NCBI RefSeq assembly: GCF_011745365.1
Contig: NW_024468918.1
Span: 1,020,488-1,084,487, forward strand
DNA: 64,000 bases
Source of the DNA: Cryphonectria parasitica EP155
Lineage: Eukaryota; Ascomycota; Sordariomycetes; Diaporthales; Cryphonectriaceae
Reading direction: 5' to 3'
The notes below the pieces were generated by a model, which worked only from the letters and a program-made list of their open reading frames with translations, did not search any database and was not told the DNA's origin. A program made the translations under genes and the position numbers. This document shows positions 22,438 through 35,396 of the stretch, in pieces. How positions within the stretch are numbered: position 1 is the stretch's first letter; each line of letters starts with the position of its first letter.

Positions 22438-24275
22438 CTAGTTGGCACCCAGCTTGAATCCACCCCAGTTCAGGCGGCTGAAGACGCCCAGGGGATCGTA
22501 AGCCTCGCGAATCGCCTTCATGCGCTGCACATTCTCGATAGGGAAGCCCAGGAACGGGTCCTGGAACTCGCCGCTGTCACCCATGTAGAGGAACTCAGAC
22601 GCCAGACCAAGCGCTTGGTTTTCCATGTGCCAGTAGTCAGACAGCGAGCGCACCCAGTTGGTCATGCGGAGGTCGTCGACCTCGTTGGCCCAGGCAGTAG
22701 AGAATTGCCAGACTATAGCGTTACACAAAAAGCATGGTTAGCAAAACCCGTAAGTAATTACCACCAGGAGAGAGGTGCGCAACAGGCCCGGGGGGGGGGT
22801 GGGGGGTAGAGGGGCAAACTCACTGATCCAGGACTCATCGTCGTCAAGACCCCAGACATTTCCGATGCCGTTGTTCTTTGCGACAGACGCGGCACTCTTG
22901 GGGAGAATGTTCATGACAAAGGTAGGGTAAAGACCCTCCACGTCGCTGATCTCGTCGACAGCAGCCTTCCATGCGTCGTAAATGCGATTCAGTTGAGTTG
23001 CATTCGCTTTCATCGTGTGAGAGGCGAATTGGATACTAAAGCAGATTGGAATTTACATATTAGCAATGCACAGCCCTGAACAGAAGAGAGGGGACAAGGC
23101 AAAGAAGGAAGAGGGGTTGTTGTTACCGGAACATCTGGAAAGGCGTTTCCAAGTTCTCGTGCCACTGGAGCGGAGTCAAGACGTTGTTCGAGACAGAGAC
23201 TGCAGGGATGGCAGAGAAGTTGGCGAAGCGCGAGGGAGGCGACTCGGTTCCTTCTTGGATACCAAGGAGCGAAGGGGAGACGGCCTTGGTGGTGGCGTTG
23301 TAGCTGATGCTGATGACACTTCCTGCAGCCAGATCCGGGCCATCATTCTCAGCGAGTTCGGCAGTGGCTCCGATGAAGTCCACAACAGCAGACTCGTTGT
23401 AGGTCTGAACGGTGGTGCTGATATACGGAATGGGAAGCGTCTTGATAACAAACTTGGTCACGATGCCGAAGTTGTTGGCACCGCCCTTGAGCGCCCAGAA
23501 CAAATCCGGGTTGGACGTAGCGTTGGCAACAACCTGGGTGCCGTTGCCGAGGACCACGTCGTAGCTGAGTATGTTGTCCATGACCATGCCATACGTGTTG
23601 ATGAGGTAGTGGAATCCTCCAATGAGACTCAGGCCGGGAACGCCAATGGTTTTGAGACGGCCACCAATGCAGTACAGACCGTATGGGTCCAGTGCCGAAT
23701 ACACATCGACCCATCGGTTGCCGGGGCCCACAGCAATGGACGAGTTGTCAGCCGCGACCGCCAGCTCCGTCAGGTTGTCGAGCGCGAGCACCACGCCGCC
23801 GTTGATGTTGTTGGAGCCTGGGAACTAATATAGGAAGCCATGTGAGTTTGGGGGGTGCGACTGTGGCCGACGTCGTTCAAGAAAGAGGAAGGAGAGGGGA
23901 AGTCGGCAACTTGTTCTTGTTTTCTTTTCTTACATTCATATGGCCTCCACCTCGAATAGCAAACTGGGCGCCACAGGACACGATGGTCGACACAGCACCC
24001 GCCACCTCAGAGGCATCTGCAGGCTGGAAGAAGCACTGAGGCTCCTGGTCGGAACGGATATCCCAGTAAGAGACGGTCTCGATGGCGTAGTCGGACGAAT
24101 TTTGGCCAATGACGGAAGCGCCGTACTTTGCTGCCAGCTGGGTGCATGCACAGCTCGCTCCATCCGCCAGGGTGGCGACGGGAATCTCTGATGGGACTGA
24201 GCTGTTGGTTAGGGCAGCAGCGCCCAGGCTGAAGCTGCTGAGCAGGAGCTTCCGCATCGTCGAGGTTGACGGCAT
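22438..24275 (-). CDS. Secreted FAD-linked oxidoreductase (PCMH/BBE type)
   Basis: Four exons join to about 508 residues: 24275-23934, 23824-23127, 23035-22824 and 22712-22438. A signal peptide follows Met7 (MRKLLLSSFSLGAAALTNS). The PCMH-type FAD-binding domain includes AIRGGGHMN, whose His112 is the usual covalent FAD attachment residue. It then has NNINGGVVLALDNL, PGNRWVDVYSAL, GVPGLSLIGGFHYL and DLFWALKGGANNFGIVTKF. The C-terminus has the berberine-bridge motif YDPLGVFSRLNWGGFKL. The cysteine that gives bicovalent flavin in AA7-type enzymes is not seen at the GGRLKTIGV position, so flavin is probably held by His only. Such enzymes oxidise alcohols, sugars or alkaloid-like amines with oxygen; the substrate is unknown. 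Intron 3 holds a 10-base G run. Confidence 0.9.
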
Positions 24276-27200
24276 GATATGTGTTGGGTGGAGGGGCGAA
24301 GATGGGGGAGAAGGGCGTTATCGAGATGGTTCCAAGGCTGGAAGACTTGGGCTGTGAGCTTGCTTGAAACAAGTTTGGGATCGTCGAGGACTACAACAAA
24401 CACAGGGGACAATCCTTCTTTTATATAGATCTCGGAACTTTGCAGCGGAGGATCTGAGTAAGTAGCCCTTGAATGGAATTAAAATCTCATCTACCACCAG
24501 AACTAACGCCTCATTACTCTTTTCCAGCTCGGGGTATATTTTAAAGAGAAAAGAAAGAAAGAAAAAAACTAAAACCCCGTCGCTCTCGCTCTCGTCGATG
24601 CAACAAGGCCCAACATATTTACCTAACGGACCCCTGGACTTCTCAATGACAAAGCCCATGAATGCCCCTAAGCGACACCACAGCGATATAGCTTGTTGGA
24701 ACAAAATATGTGCTTGAGCGTCCAAGTTGCTGGTGGCTGAGCGGCCGTTGCGAAGGAATCGGGAAACCACTATATCGACAACGGCATCTTAGTCCACACG
24801 GGATATATTGAACATCCGTCTAGGGCTTAGCGCGAACTGCAGATTCTAGCGAGAAGTGGGACCGGGACCGAGAGCGAACCGCTGATCAACGGTCTTCACT
24901 GAACAAATAAGTATAGGGTTGAAGCTTAGAGGCCGTTGCAATTTAACAAGTGGGTTATTTTCTCCAGAGACCCCTATTTACCTGACTGGCTCAAGGACAC
25001 TACGTTATGCGGCAACGAGGCCGGGCATAGAAGCGGCTATATCCTTCGTACTCGGACACGTGCATTGCATCTATGCATTTCGGAACATTGGGGCCCTTGC
25101 AGATGCTGATTGATCCCTATGATAAGGCCCCATGTTCGTTGTTTGACCATCCAGATCAAGCTTTGCCTGTACGTGTACACGAGGATGAGATGAACCCCTG
25201 TTCCCACGAGCCTTTGACAGAAGTCTACCAGGCTGCCCCCAGTTCTTTCTTTTGTCTTTCACGACTATCGATACGGCGTGCGGGGTGGTTTTTTTATTTT
25301 ATTTTAATTTTATTCTAAATTTTTATGTTTTTATTTTTAATTTTTTTTATAATTGTGTCTGTCGAAAGTCCATATGTACCTGGATTGTAGAGGGCTCATG
25401 GAACGAAATGTGAACTCGGGCATCGTTCCTCCGCTGCGATAGCGCGCCACCTGCAGGATGAGACGCGACCCCGCCTCTTCCCTTGTCTTTCCATGTTGGT
25501 CAAGAATGTGCGACTCAAGCCGGTCAGAATAGTCACTACGCTCATTTAAGCTTAAGATCAAACCTTCACGACACGTTGGCTAATAATAATAACAATCGAA
25601 ACGGACTTGACCGGACAGCGAGCGACACCACGAGTTCGCAACACGCTGGCGAGAGCGAGGAACACGCACTTGGAAGTCTGACGAGAGTGCCTTGCTATAC
25701 TTCCACGGCGGCGGGTTCCTCGGCACTGCCACAGCGGATATCAAGTGGATGATGAGGCTGATTCGCCTCGTCCCGGCACTGCCGAGCTCAGCTGGTACAG
25801 CCGCATGAACATATTTCCTTCTTCGGCACCTTCGGGGTGAAGTTGTTCACCGTTCTTTCTCGCTTCCCCATTATGCTTCAGCTTGGACGACGGGTCTCAG
25901 GTGCGAGGCCGCGCACAGCATCCACCTTCATCCCTCGACCGTCATAAAAGGTAACAAGTCGACCAGGTCATCTGCTGCAAGTTATTGGCCATGTGGCGTT
26001 CGGGGGCAGAAAGTATAAGCTGAGAGGCAGGTCCGATGTGTGGAAAGCTGGGCATCGACAGAGGCGTGTGCTGCTTCGCTGGTAGACCGTCATCGACAAT
26101 GTCATATCATCCTCCTCCTTCCTCCACGAACCAGGCCGACCGTGGCGGTCGGAAACAAAGCGTTGAAAGGCGACCAGAGCCACTCCGCACAGCGACGGCG
26201 AGAGTCAGCCGTGGCCAAGAGACCTCTCACGGGGCTCTGTAAGGGGGTCACCTAGAAGTTCGTTCTTCTGTGCCTTTGTAGATACCCCTTCTTCAACTAT
26301 GCTCAGCTCAAAGACCCTCAGGCCAGATTCATGCACATGGTCAAAGATGCCCCAAAGTCCGTCGCGCGCACTTGGGAACCTCGGCATCCTGGGCTGTTCT
26401 TCTCATTGACGCGTTTGAGCTCGCCAGTCATCAATCACAAAAGGGTGTGACACAGCTGACCAATATGACTCTATCATCCTCGAGTCACAGACCAAGCATG
26501 ATCTCATTGGACTCAACGTGCATCCCGTAGTTCTCCGTCGCCGAGAATCATGCATCAGGCTACAAAAGCACCCGATGAACAAAAGGATCGTGACAGACAG
26601 CCTAGAGGAAGTGCGCAACTTGGTAGATCAAGAGACGCTGATTACCAAAGGAGACGAGGGCCGCAGCGGCGATTGAGGACCTCGGAGCAGGCCACTGGGC
26701 TGCCTCTTGGTCACCAGAGGTCAACAGGATGGTGCCTTTGGGCTTGGCAAATCCTGATGATGAGGCAGCAGGTCGGGGACATCGATATGTTTGCCGGGTA
26801 CTCACCGGACAGAGAATTCGCTTCGCTGCGCTAAGGTAGCCACGATAGGTTCTCGTAGCCACGGTAAGCAGTCTTGTTGCTTGTAAGGCTCTATTGCCCC
26901 CAGGCACACATACTTAGACCCTCGGATTTCCACGATCCTCAGAATCATCAGGGTCAGGAGCAAGTATGCAGTATCGCCTGATACAGGAATACCAGCCTTC
27001 TTGACGATCAATTTGTCACTTCAAGCTTTGTATAGAGGGTCTCAATGAGGATGCTCGATATAAACCAATACTGAAGAAATCGTGCAAGCTTCCAATCATT
27101 CTTTCAGCAAGTGTGAGCCAGCGGCTGTAGCAGCACTGTATCTCCTGCAATCGCAGCTAAGAGAATGCATGAAAACTAAAGAGGTAGAAAATGTTAGATT

Positions 27201-28881
27201 CTGTTTCGCTGGAAGATGCTTGGGAAAAGGGGGATGTTTTTCTTTATTTTTACAAGACTGTCTTGATCTCATATGCCCAGTGCGTATAGCGCATTGCGTA
27301 TCTAACCTGGCATGCAGCACTTGCTTGCTATTTAGCGGGAATAAAATAATAGAATGATGAAAGGAAATGAAGACAAGGTGGACGAGGGCGATCGAGAGCG
27401 TAAGGGCGTAATGTATCTGTCAACCATTATTTACATCGTCAGTTGAGCAACGAGTAACGTGGATTCTCAGGGCAAGGGACAATGCCGGCGAGGGGAGGGC
27501 TTTGATGGGACGGGTGGATTTGCGGATAGACTGAATCCAGGTATTGCTTTGGCTGAACGATACACGATAACACCAATTTGACTCTGACCATACTACTTTC
27601 ACTCCGAGTGGCGACTTTCGGAATATATGCTATATGTATTATACCTACAAAGTCCTAGGTAAATCCAACAGGTAGAGGCACGTGAAAAGGCACCAGAACC
27701 AAGCGTGAGGCAAGACACTCCTCAGTCCAAGACAGGGAGATGATCTTCACTTAACCATGGCACGGATGCTTAACCAGCGTTGCAACCTGATCGATCCACT
27801 TGATCCTGCAAGCCTGAAGAGGATCCATTGGCTGGCAATGATCCACTAATGTTTCATGAAACGGGTGGTTGCTTTTCGCCAAGCGTTGCCTCCTATCCCC
27901 AAAGGCTCGCCTCCTTAGACGAGAGACCCTGTGTCGTGCCTGTGTTGTGCCTAGACACCAAGAGCAGTATCTGAACTTCGAAACGAGGCCGCCGCCCAGA
28001 ATTGTCCAAGACCTGTGCCGCTGACGGTCATCACCGCTGACTGGATACCATGTTAGTTTGAAGTATTGTATTCACTGTCCTTTTCTTTTCTTGTTTGGAT
28101 CACGATGCAGGCAAGCGATTCTCGGCTGAAGGGTACATTCGCTCTTAGGTCTCGGTCGTATTTGCTACTGTTGTGTCTGCAGGTTGCCATGCCTTAGCCC
28201 ATGTCTCACTGTTTGGTTTTTCCCCTCAGGGGTTCAGTATAGTGCAAGTAATTTACTTTACCATGCAGCTCTAATTTATGTACGGTACAGAGGACACCAA
28301 AGGATTTTTCCTGGTTTCAATGTGCGACATCTGACAGCCAACTCGCTCTCTACTTCATGCATGCATCCGTCAAGGCGCCAGCCAGTGTCACCTCAGCCAG
28401 TCCAAAGTCCCTCAGGGGCCGTGGGGCGAACAACAAAGCAGATTCCTTTGGATCATCCCTGAGGTGGTCCTCCTGCAGCGTTTGGTAAATTGTGATTCGC
28501 ACATTTTGTATTGCCCCTAATCGATGATCACCAGCTGCCAGGGGCGTCTGCCACTGTCTACGCGGGACGGATGACATCAAAGCGGTGTTCGCTGTGGATA
28601 CACGATCCGCCCCTGAGTCGCATTGGCGGGCCTGAGCGGTTATGCCAGGGAGTCAATCTTAATCTGTACTGCACATCCTTTTGCTTGTACTCCCTGGCAT
28701 CGGTACAGGTCATTTATAAATTTATATCGCCCAAAAGGCGGTCTCTCGTACACTCATTCTCCCATCCTACCTTTTCGGCTTTCCTCAACCGTTCCTCTCG
28801 TTCATTTGTTCATCACAGTCTCTCGTTTTTCTTTCGGGTTCTCCTCTCCTCGGATTCAGTATATTACAATTCATTCTCAAA
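24276..28881. other. Gene-poor region, partly degenerate
   Basis: About 4.6 kb without an intact gene. The left edge is the FAD oxidoreductase promoter. A decayed hydrolase-like locus occupies about 25650-26840 (listed separately). T-rich tracts lie near 25290-25355. The sequence from 26850 to 28500 shows only short frames. From 28700 the DNA becomes CT-rich, like the leader of the small secreted protein gene. Confidence 0.5.
25650..26840 (+). pseudogene. Decayed alpha/beta-hydrolase-like locus
   Basis: Near 25670-25780 one frame reads SDESALLYFHGGGFLGTATA, with the HGGG oxyanion motif of the hormone-sensitive-lipase/alpha-beta-hydrolase-3 family, then runs into a stop. Other coding-like pieces follow in different frames: YPFFNYAQLKDPQARFMHMV near 26281-26340 and IEDLGAGHWAASWSPEVNRM near 26673-26732. 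The last resembles the histidine region of alpha/beta hydrolases such as epoxide hydrolases (GHW...PE.VN). Stops and frame changes separate them. Whether these come from one gene or two is unclear. The HGGG piece is the firmest; the rest is tentative. Confidence 0.4.
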
Positions 28882-29522
28882 ATGAAGGTGGGTGGAAAGA
28901 AGCAAAAAAAAAAAAAAATCCCAAAACACGTGAATCCGTGCTGCCACTTCGTGTCACGGAAAAGCTGACGGAAGAACAAACTTCATGTATATCCAGACCA
29001 ACGCAGTGATTCTCACCCTCGTCGGTGCTGCCAGCGCCCTCGTGGCCCGCTTCCCCATCGTGCCCGTGCCAGAGACTCTCATCCAGTACCAGAGGTGGTG
29101 TCCTGTCTGCGATACCGTGGCCATGAACTACAAGTGCATCAACGCCGGTTCATCATGCCAGGCCAGCGTTTTCATGTACGTGCTTGCTCTGACAGAGCCT
29201 GTGTCTTTGCAAAAGCGACCCGACCTTCTTCGGAAGGTTTCTACTCCGCACCACCCACGGCTTCTCGCATTCATCAACCATGAGACCACGGTCAAATCCC
29301 CCCCTTTTCACATTCGCTGACTCGTATTTTGCACAGGCCACCTGCTGAGGACGTTGACGGGTGCACTGCATCGTGCTCGTCCACCTGCCAGCTGTCATAC
29401 GTCGCCAACAGGTCAGTAAACGCTTGCACGCATTACGACGACTACCGAGCGAGCAATGATACTAACTAATCTGCAGCGACTATGGATACACCTGCAACGC
29501 CACTCTCACCAACTCCAACTAA
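28882..29522 (+). CDS. Small secreted cysteine-rich protein
   Basis: Four exons join to 101 residues: 28882-28887, 28997-29175, 29337-29411 and 29477-29522. The first exon has only the two codons ATG AAG, followed by a GTGGGT donor; splicing gives MKTNAVILTLVGAASALVA, a standard signal peptide. An ATG at 28985 in the same frame as exon 2 would give a similar leader (MYIQTNAVIL) and is the alternative start. The mature part of about 80 residues has eight cysteines (WCPVC, KC, SC, GC, SC, TC and TC), consistent with four disulfides, and NxT sites near the end. No family is recognised. Size, leader and cysteine content match fungal effector-like or cell-wall-associated proteins; function is unknown. 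A CT-rich leader sequence precedes the ATG. Confidence 0.72.
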
Positions 29523-30617
29523 GCCACAAAGGATCGCATATGGATGGATTGATGTGCTGGAGCTTGTGTTGAAGGGAAATGTGGGCTGAGGGATCTGAAT
29601 TGAGGAAGCAGGGCAGTACAGAATTATGAGAGCAGCTCGCGACGCTCACAAAAAACAAAACAACATACCCATTTATAAAGCTGTCGTGGTTTATACAGCA
29701 GGTCTACAGTGCATAATACTATACATAATTTCATGCATATGTGTGCTATGAGGCACAGTTCCGTCCAGACTCCATTGGTTACGTCCGGATGATATCAACG
29801 CAAGATCTCCGAGAAGGTTGCCGCTAAACTTTAATGTTCCAGTGCTGTAAATCATAGGCCGGTATTTCTGACTAGAAAGTGTGAACTGGACGATTCTAGC
29901 CCGTGAATCCTTTTCATGTTCTAATCTTTCTCAAGAAGTTTTTAAGATTGGCTTCGTCTGTGCCGCGATGCCGAGTAGTATCAACTTGTTCTTTCTGAGT
30001 TAAAATAAAGCGGGATCTCTGCAGCCAGCAGGACTTGCATCATACTCGACCTCAGCTTGTTGTTCAGTGCCACGACATGCATCCAAATCATTAAAGACCT
30101 TTCATAGCGGGTGAAATATCTCCTGGAGCTTCCAAATGTTCTCGCGACTCCAAAGGTGTAAGAACGTTTTGTCACCGTGAGGCTTATAAGTTTGAGAATG
30201 ACCCAAGATAGTCTTTTCATCAGATATGTCGCGTCTAGACTACCTGGAGGACGTACAAGAGATTTTTTTTCTTCTTTTGATCTGAATCGTCTACAGACAT
30301 GGTAGGGTGGCGATGTTTCCCCCTTTCTTCCTCAGCTTCGTTCCCTTTCTCTCCCGGACTTTGCTAGGTATGTCCAGAGGGAATCACAGAGTGGTATTTA
30401 TACATTCCTCAAATAAAGATAAATATTGGAGTAAATGATTACGTAGCACCAGAGGTGGTTAGTTAGAGGCGATATAATTTTGTCTGGTTTTTTTTTCTCT
30501 TTCGCCCACATCATCTCCCCTTATTCCATACAAGCGAGTGCTTGACTCTGAAACCCAAGCGCCAGAGGCGGATCCCCTTTGTCACGCTCATTTGCTCCAT
30601 GGTATGCTCTGTACCCA
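29523..30617. other. Convergent intergenic region
   Basis: This separates the 3' ends of the small secreted protein gene and the DUF7029-type gene. It is AT-rich with short T runs (for example near 30264 and 30488). No gene is recognised. Confidence 0.5.
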
Positions 30618-32180
30618 TTACCAGTCAAGACATCCATCCCAGATGCTGACTTCGTATTCATACAGCGAGATATCGATCCATTCCGTGGCGAAAGCGGTGA
30701 CGTCAAACTCGAAAGAAATAGCCTCACTCAGACCGTTGGCGCAGGCAGTGCTGCTGGTAGTGTTTGGGTACGTCACGCTGCCAGACGTGGCGTTGATGGC
30801 CTGCGTGGCGGTGGCGGTCGTGACGAACGGAAAGGAGGGCTCGGCCTTGACGCCAGTGCTGAGGTCGATCAGGCCGTCAAAGAGCTTGCAGGCGAACTCG
30901 ACGGTGAAGTCGATGTAGGGCTTCAGGGTGATGGAAACGTCCTCGGTGACGTTGAAGGTGGCATCGTGCTCTGTCTCCCAGCCGCTGGAGTCTAAAGTTC
31001 ATGGGAAGTCAGAACTGTAATATTCTCGACCAAAACATTTTCCCCTCCTATGAGCACACTGACAAGAGGAGTCCCAGTCCTTGAAATCCATGTGGATTGT
31101 ACCGTTGGGCATCTGCGAGGTGAATTCGCCTGTGACGGTGCCAGCAGCGGCGGCGGTGACACTGGCACCAAAGCTGATACCCGCAGAAGGACCGAGAGAA
31201 ATAATACCGGGCACGTCGAGGACAGAGTAGCTCAGTGCATCGGGCGACCAGGTCCAGCTGTCAGACCACGAATCCTTGATTGTAAGCTCCATATCAGCAT
31301 AGTGGTACACCGACTTGTCGATATCGATGTAGAATTCGGTCACGCCCTTGAACAGTTCCCACTTTGCATGACCGGAATACTGGACCGAGTTGTTGATTGA
31401 GGCCTCGTTCACGACTACTGTCACATAGTCTGTGTCCACAATCGTCTGCTCCGAAGGAATAGAATATGTGTAAGCGATGGTAAGGCCATCGTCGTTCCAG
31501 CTGATTCCACGTTTGTCCAGAGACTTGGACCCACTGGTGAAGTCAATCTCGGTGGTGCCTGGGACCTAGTCATCAGTCTCTGGATTTTGTTCGGTAAAAG
31601 GCTGGGAGAGCGTACTCGTAGTTCCAACAATGTCACTCTTTTCCGCCAGAGCAATGATTGTCAGGTTGGATTCGAAGGCAGTAAGAGCGTCAGCATCAGT
31701 CACAAAGAAAGACCGCTCGAGCTCGGAGTCACAATCACCCAAATGGTTGGTGATCATCACAAAGCTGCTGTTCATGGCGCTCCACTCCGAAAGGGCTTCA
31801 GTATAGGCCTCGGTATTGTTAAAGGTGACAGCCACAGAACTCTGGCCAGTGCAGTCGACGGCGGACACATCATCGATATCCTCTAGAACAACAGCGGAGT
31901 TCTGCATAGTCAGTCCCACCGAGACAGCGCTGTCGTTGCTCGGGGTCTGCCATGCCAGGCTCAGGTTCTTCTTGGGCACCACGTTCCGGCCTGCGGTCTG
32001 GACTCCATTATTACTGTTTGGGACAGGCCTGAGCGGAAGATTTGTCCCGGAGGCGAGGGGTTGAGAGGTTGAAGAGTTCGTCAAGGTGCCGTTGGAAACT
32101 ACCGTAGGGGCAGAAAAGACAGGAGTTGAGAGTAGCGAGAGAAGAAGAACCCCGGCGATGTTGGATTTGCTGGAAACCAT
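30618..32180 (-). CDS. Secreted DUF7029/DUF7223-type glycoprotein
   Basis: Three exons join to 477 residues: 32180-31616, 31558-31064 and 30991-30618, all in phase. The N-terminus has a signal peptide (MVSSKSNIAGVLLLSLLSTP, cleavage near VFSAP). The first part (about 60-190) has the pattern of the fungal DUF7029 domain, including a VDCTGQSSVAVTFNN strand and a GDCDSELERSFF segment. A SLDKRGISW segment follows, whose KR is a possible kexin site. The second part is beta-rich (WELFKGVTEFYIDIDKS, SSGWETEHDATFNVTEDVS) and resembles the DUF7223 family. There are many NxT/S sites. Proteins of this layout are common in plant-associated ascomycetes and lack an assigned activity. The domain names are from memory and need a profile search; secretion is well supported. 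Confidence 0.78.
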
Positions 32181-35100
32181 GGTGAAAAATAACGATGAAG
32201 TTGTGATCGTAAAAGACAGACTTGGGTGAGGGAGGCGGATAGCCTAAGTTGTGTGTTGAATTATTGTAAAGAGTGACTGAAGCGAATGAAGTAAAAACAA
32301 AAACAACACAAATGTAAAAGAATGACACAATTACCACGATTAGAGCATCGCCAGACTTGAGGAACCGTTTACAAACAAACAGATCTTGGAAACATGATCG
32401 ACGTCAACATGCAGCCAGAGCTGGAAGCATATAAATAAGACGCATTCAACTTGACAAGGCTCGTGCGGGATGGTGGTGATTCCCCTGCACGCACGCGCGG
32501 TTGGGCAGATCAGGAAATGGGGGGCCTTGGGGGGCCGTGGACCCCTGGTTCCTGCATGGTCGATCATATGGCATGGGAAGCATGGGAAAAGGGAACACTG
32601 AGTCGTGCACATACGAGGATTGGACGACTGTAACTCGCCCCTGGGCCAATCTCATTTCAAACTCGTACCGAGGCGACTCTCCTACGATTCCTCCTCGGTG
32701 GATGGTCATCGTTGGTCGGTCAGCATGATCAGAATCCTGGCCTATCACCTTGTCTATAGGGCAAGTTTGGTACCTGAGCCCACCTATCTAAGCTTGCTAG
32801 GGCAGATCCTACAATCTGATAACACAGACCAGACGAACGCCACAGGTCTGACCTGGCTGAGATAAGGTTTGGACAGGGGGCTCCAGCTCCCTGCAGCCTT
32901 CTCCCGTCAAGCCAGGGTAATCGTGACTTTACAAAAGGATCATACCTTGTTTGGCACCGACAAGTCTTGTGCGCGTGTGTCTGTGCACGAAAAAAGTATT
33001 GTCATGAACGGTGGTGGTATGAGGGTTTTGGAAGCATGTAGGCTGGCGCATAAGGAGCTGGTCTCTTTATGGACATACTCCGTGCATAGCCTCACAATGC
33101 GGGTACACACACACTCAGCATCTAACCCACAGCGAGGAGGATCGCTGGGTCCAGGAAGGGTTCATAGTTTCGGGCAAATAGCCGGGTATGTGGGCCTGAC
33201 AGCATCGAATTCTTGCTCCCCTGCCATCTGTTTTCGTTATGTACTTACTTAGCGACCATTGGCCAGCTACAAAGGTTACCATAGTAGACTATCATTGATT
33301 GGGAGGTGGTGATATCTCAGCCACGCGAAGTCAACTATACAATTCGCAGCTGGCCAGGGATATGGTTGATGATATTCGGGCAATAGTCCAAAGCATCTCA
33401 TCTTCTACTTGCAAAGCATGCCGGTCCACATTTTGACGATGCACACAAAGTTGATGTTCTGCAGCTTGACTTGTAAGCCAGTTAAACGAAGTTCCGGACG
33501 GGTGATCACTAAATATGTGGTCTCAATTGTGCAAGTTCGATACCCTTTTTGTCTTGGTGTCTTGACCAGCAATCTGGCTCTGGGCTGCCATCGGACATCG
33601 CATGACGGACGTGAAGACTCTCGTTGTCATTACGGAATGAGTTTCGGTGTATATGACACGCGGGTGAAATGATCTGATCACAAATTCTTTTCATTAGTAA
33701 ACCCCCATTTGGAGTAATTATGAGCTAAACAACCGTGGATCGAGTTAGTGAAACGAGTTTCCGTTCATCACGGTTAGACCGATCAAGAATTTTCTCCAGA
33801 GAACTGCATACAGTCTCTTGAGTTGCAAGTTTCCGCCTGTAACTCTACAGCCACACAGTTCCCACATCCCCAAAAGTCTTCATGCCCGGAAATAACAAAG
33901 GGCCATTACTGGAGATGTCAGCGTAATATTGGAGGAATATGTGGCACAGGTTTCGAAACTTCGTCACGAGCCACCGGACGCATGAGGCTCATCTGAAAAA
34001 GTATATACTATGGGGCAGCTCGCATGCTGTCGGCCGTGTGGCTCCAAATGAACGTTCTCCCCGTCCCGTGCCGAGCACGCTGATGTAAGAATCCTGGTGA
34101 CCTTGGAATAGAGGCGAGTCCGCACGAGTCGTATAACGGTGCAATCGAGGATTGGCCCCACAAAGGGCCATTCCGAGATCTATCCTTTACTACATACTTT
34201 GTAGAAATACACAGCACTTTTATTGACCACAAGGGCTCAGTGCCGAGTGAGTTTCTCGATCAGAGGATGAACAGAGGCAGAAAGAATTTACCTAAGAACT
34301 TCCAGCAGAATCAATGTCAGGAGCGAGTCTCTAGAATATAAAATGAGCTTGTTTCTTGGAATTGGCCATGGGGAAACACTGGCGGATTTGCACAAGCTCT
34401 CAACTAGTACCAACAACCTCAAATCCCCTGAACGCCGGACAGCTACCAGAAGTTATATTTCAACGCTTCGTTAGAGTCTGGACAGCTGAGTTGGTTTTCT
34501 TTTCCCAGCGTAAGCACGTTAGATTCTTGGGTAATAAGGGTATGTACATTTTCGAGCTCTTGTTGAGACCCGCAACGCCAAATGATCAAGCTCGCTGTAC
34601 ATCGAACAAGACTCTTCAAACACGGCAGATTTTCCAAGCTGGATACAGCCATGCCTGTGGAGGGCGCCTAATTCGCAGGTGCCATCTTGCATTCATGGCA
34701 GTTATCAGTTAGAACTCTGTACCTTACATGCCGAGGAACAGATGATCAGGGGAAAGACAAGGAGGTGCTAAGTGGTTGACAGAGCCACACGAGCAGTGAA
34801 CGGGTGCAAAATTGGCAGTCCTCCTCTATAAAACCATGTTCAAAATAGGAACTCAAAATTGAACTTGATGAATCAGATGGACGAGGTCAAACGTTAACCT
34901 TAGGATATTCACGACACACACTATTGGGCACAACGTCTTCAGAACCTCGCGCAGATGCAGCCTTCTGTTCTCAGGTCTCCGGAGGGAAAGAACTCGTGGG
35001 TTTAACAACGTCTACGAGATCAGTTACACGAATCGATTTACAAGCCATAGGGAAGAAGATAGATACACCATACGCCGAGCGATAGCTGGCAAGTGAGGAC

Positions 35101-35396
35101 GACTATTGACGTAAGCGAGCTTCATAGCGACGATCTATGTTTCTGCGCGTGATGCTAAGTGGTATAATTTTCGAGCTGAGACGCAGTGGAATACAAGTAC
35201 TGGCGCAGCAACATGCGTGGAAACGTCACATCGTAACAGCGGTCAGCTCATGGCGCTCAGAGCAGCTCGAGCAACCTGAGCTCTACTTGGTCTGTCGTCG
35301 GATCCCTAACCCATCGAGACAACAACTAGCCGGGACTCTTCTGTTGTTATGCATCCCGACGAGTCCGTCGTGAGTATGGAAGAGTCTGATTCTGGA
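32181..35396. other. Long region without intact genes
   Basis: About 3.2 kb. The left edge is the promoter of the DUF7029-type gene. The rest has short frames on all strands with no recognisable domain. The right edge abuts the GH51 relic, and the missing N-terminal half of that gene could not be recognised here. Confidence 0.5.

Noticed and set aside
23066..23833. 255-codon plus-strand frame opposite the FAD oxidoreductase
   Set aside because: Shadow of an exon with clear PCMH motifs on the minus strand.
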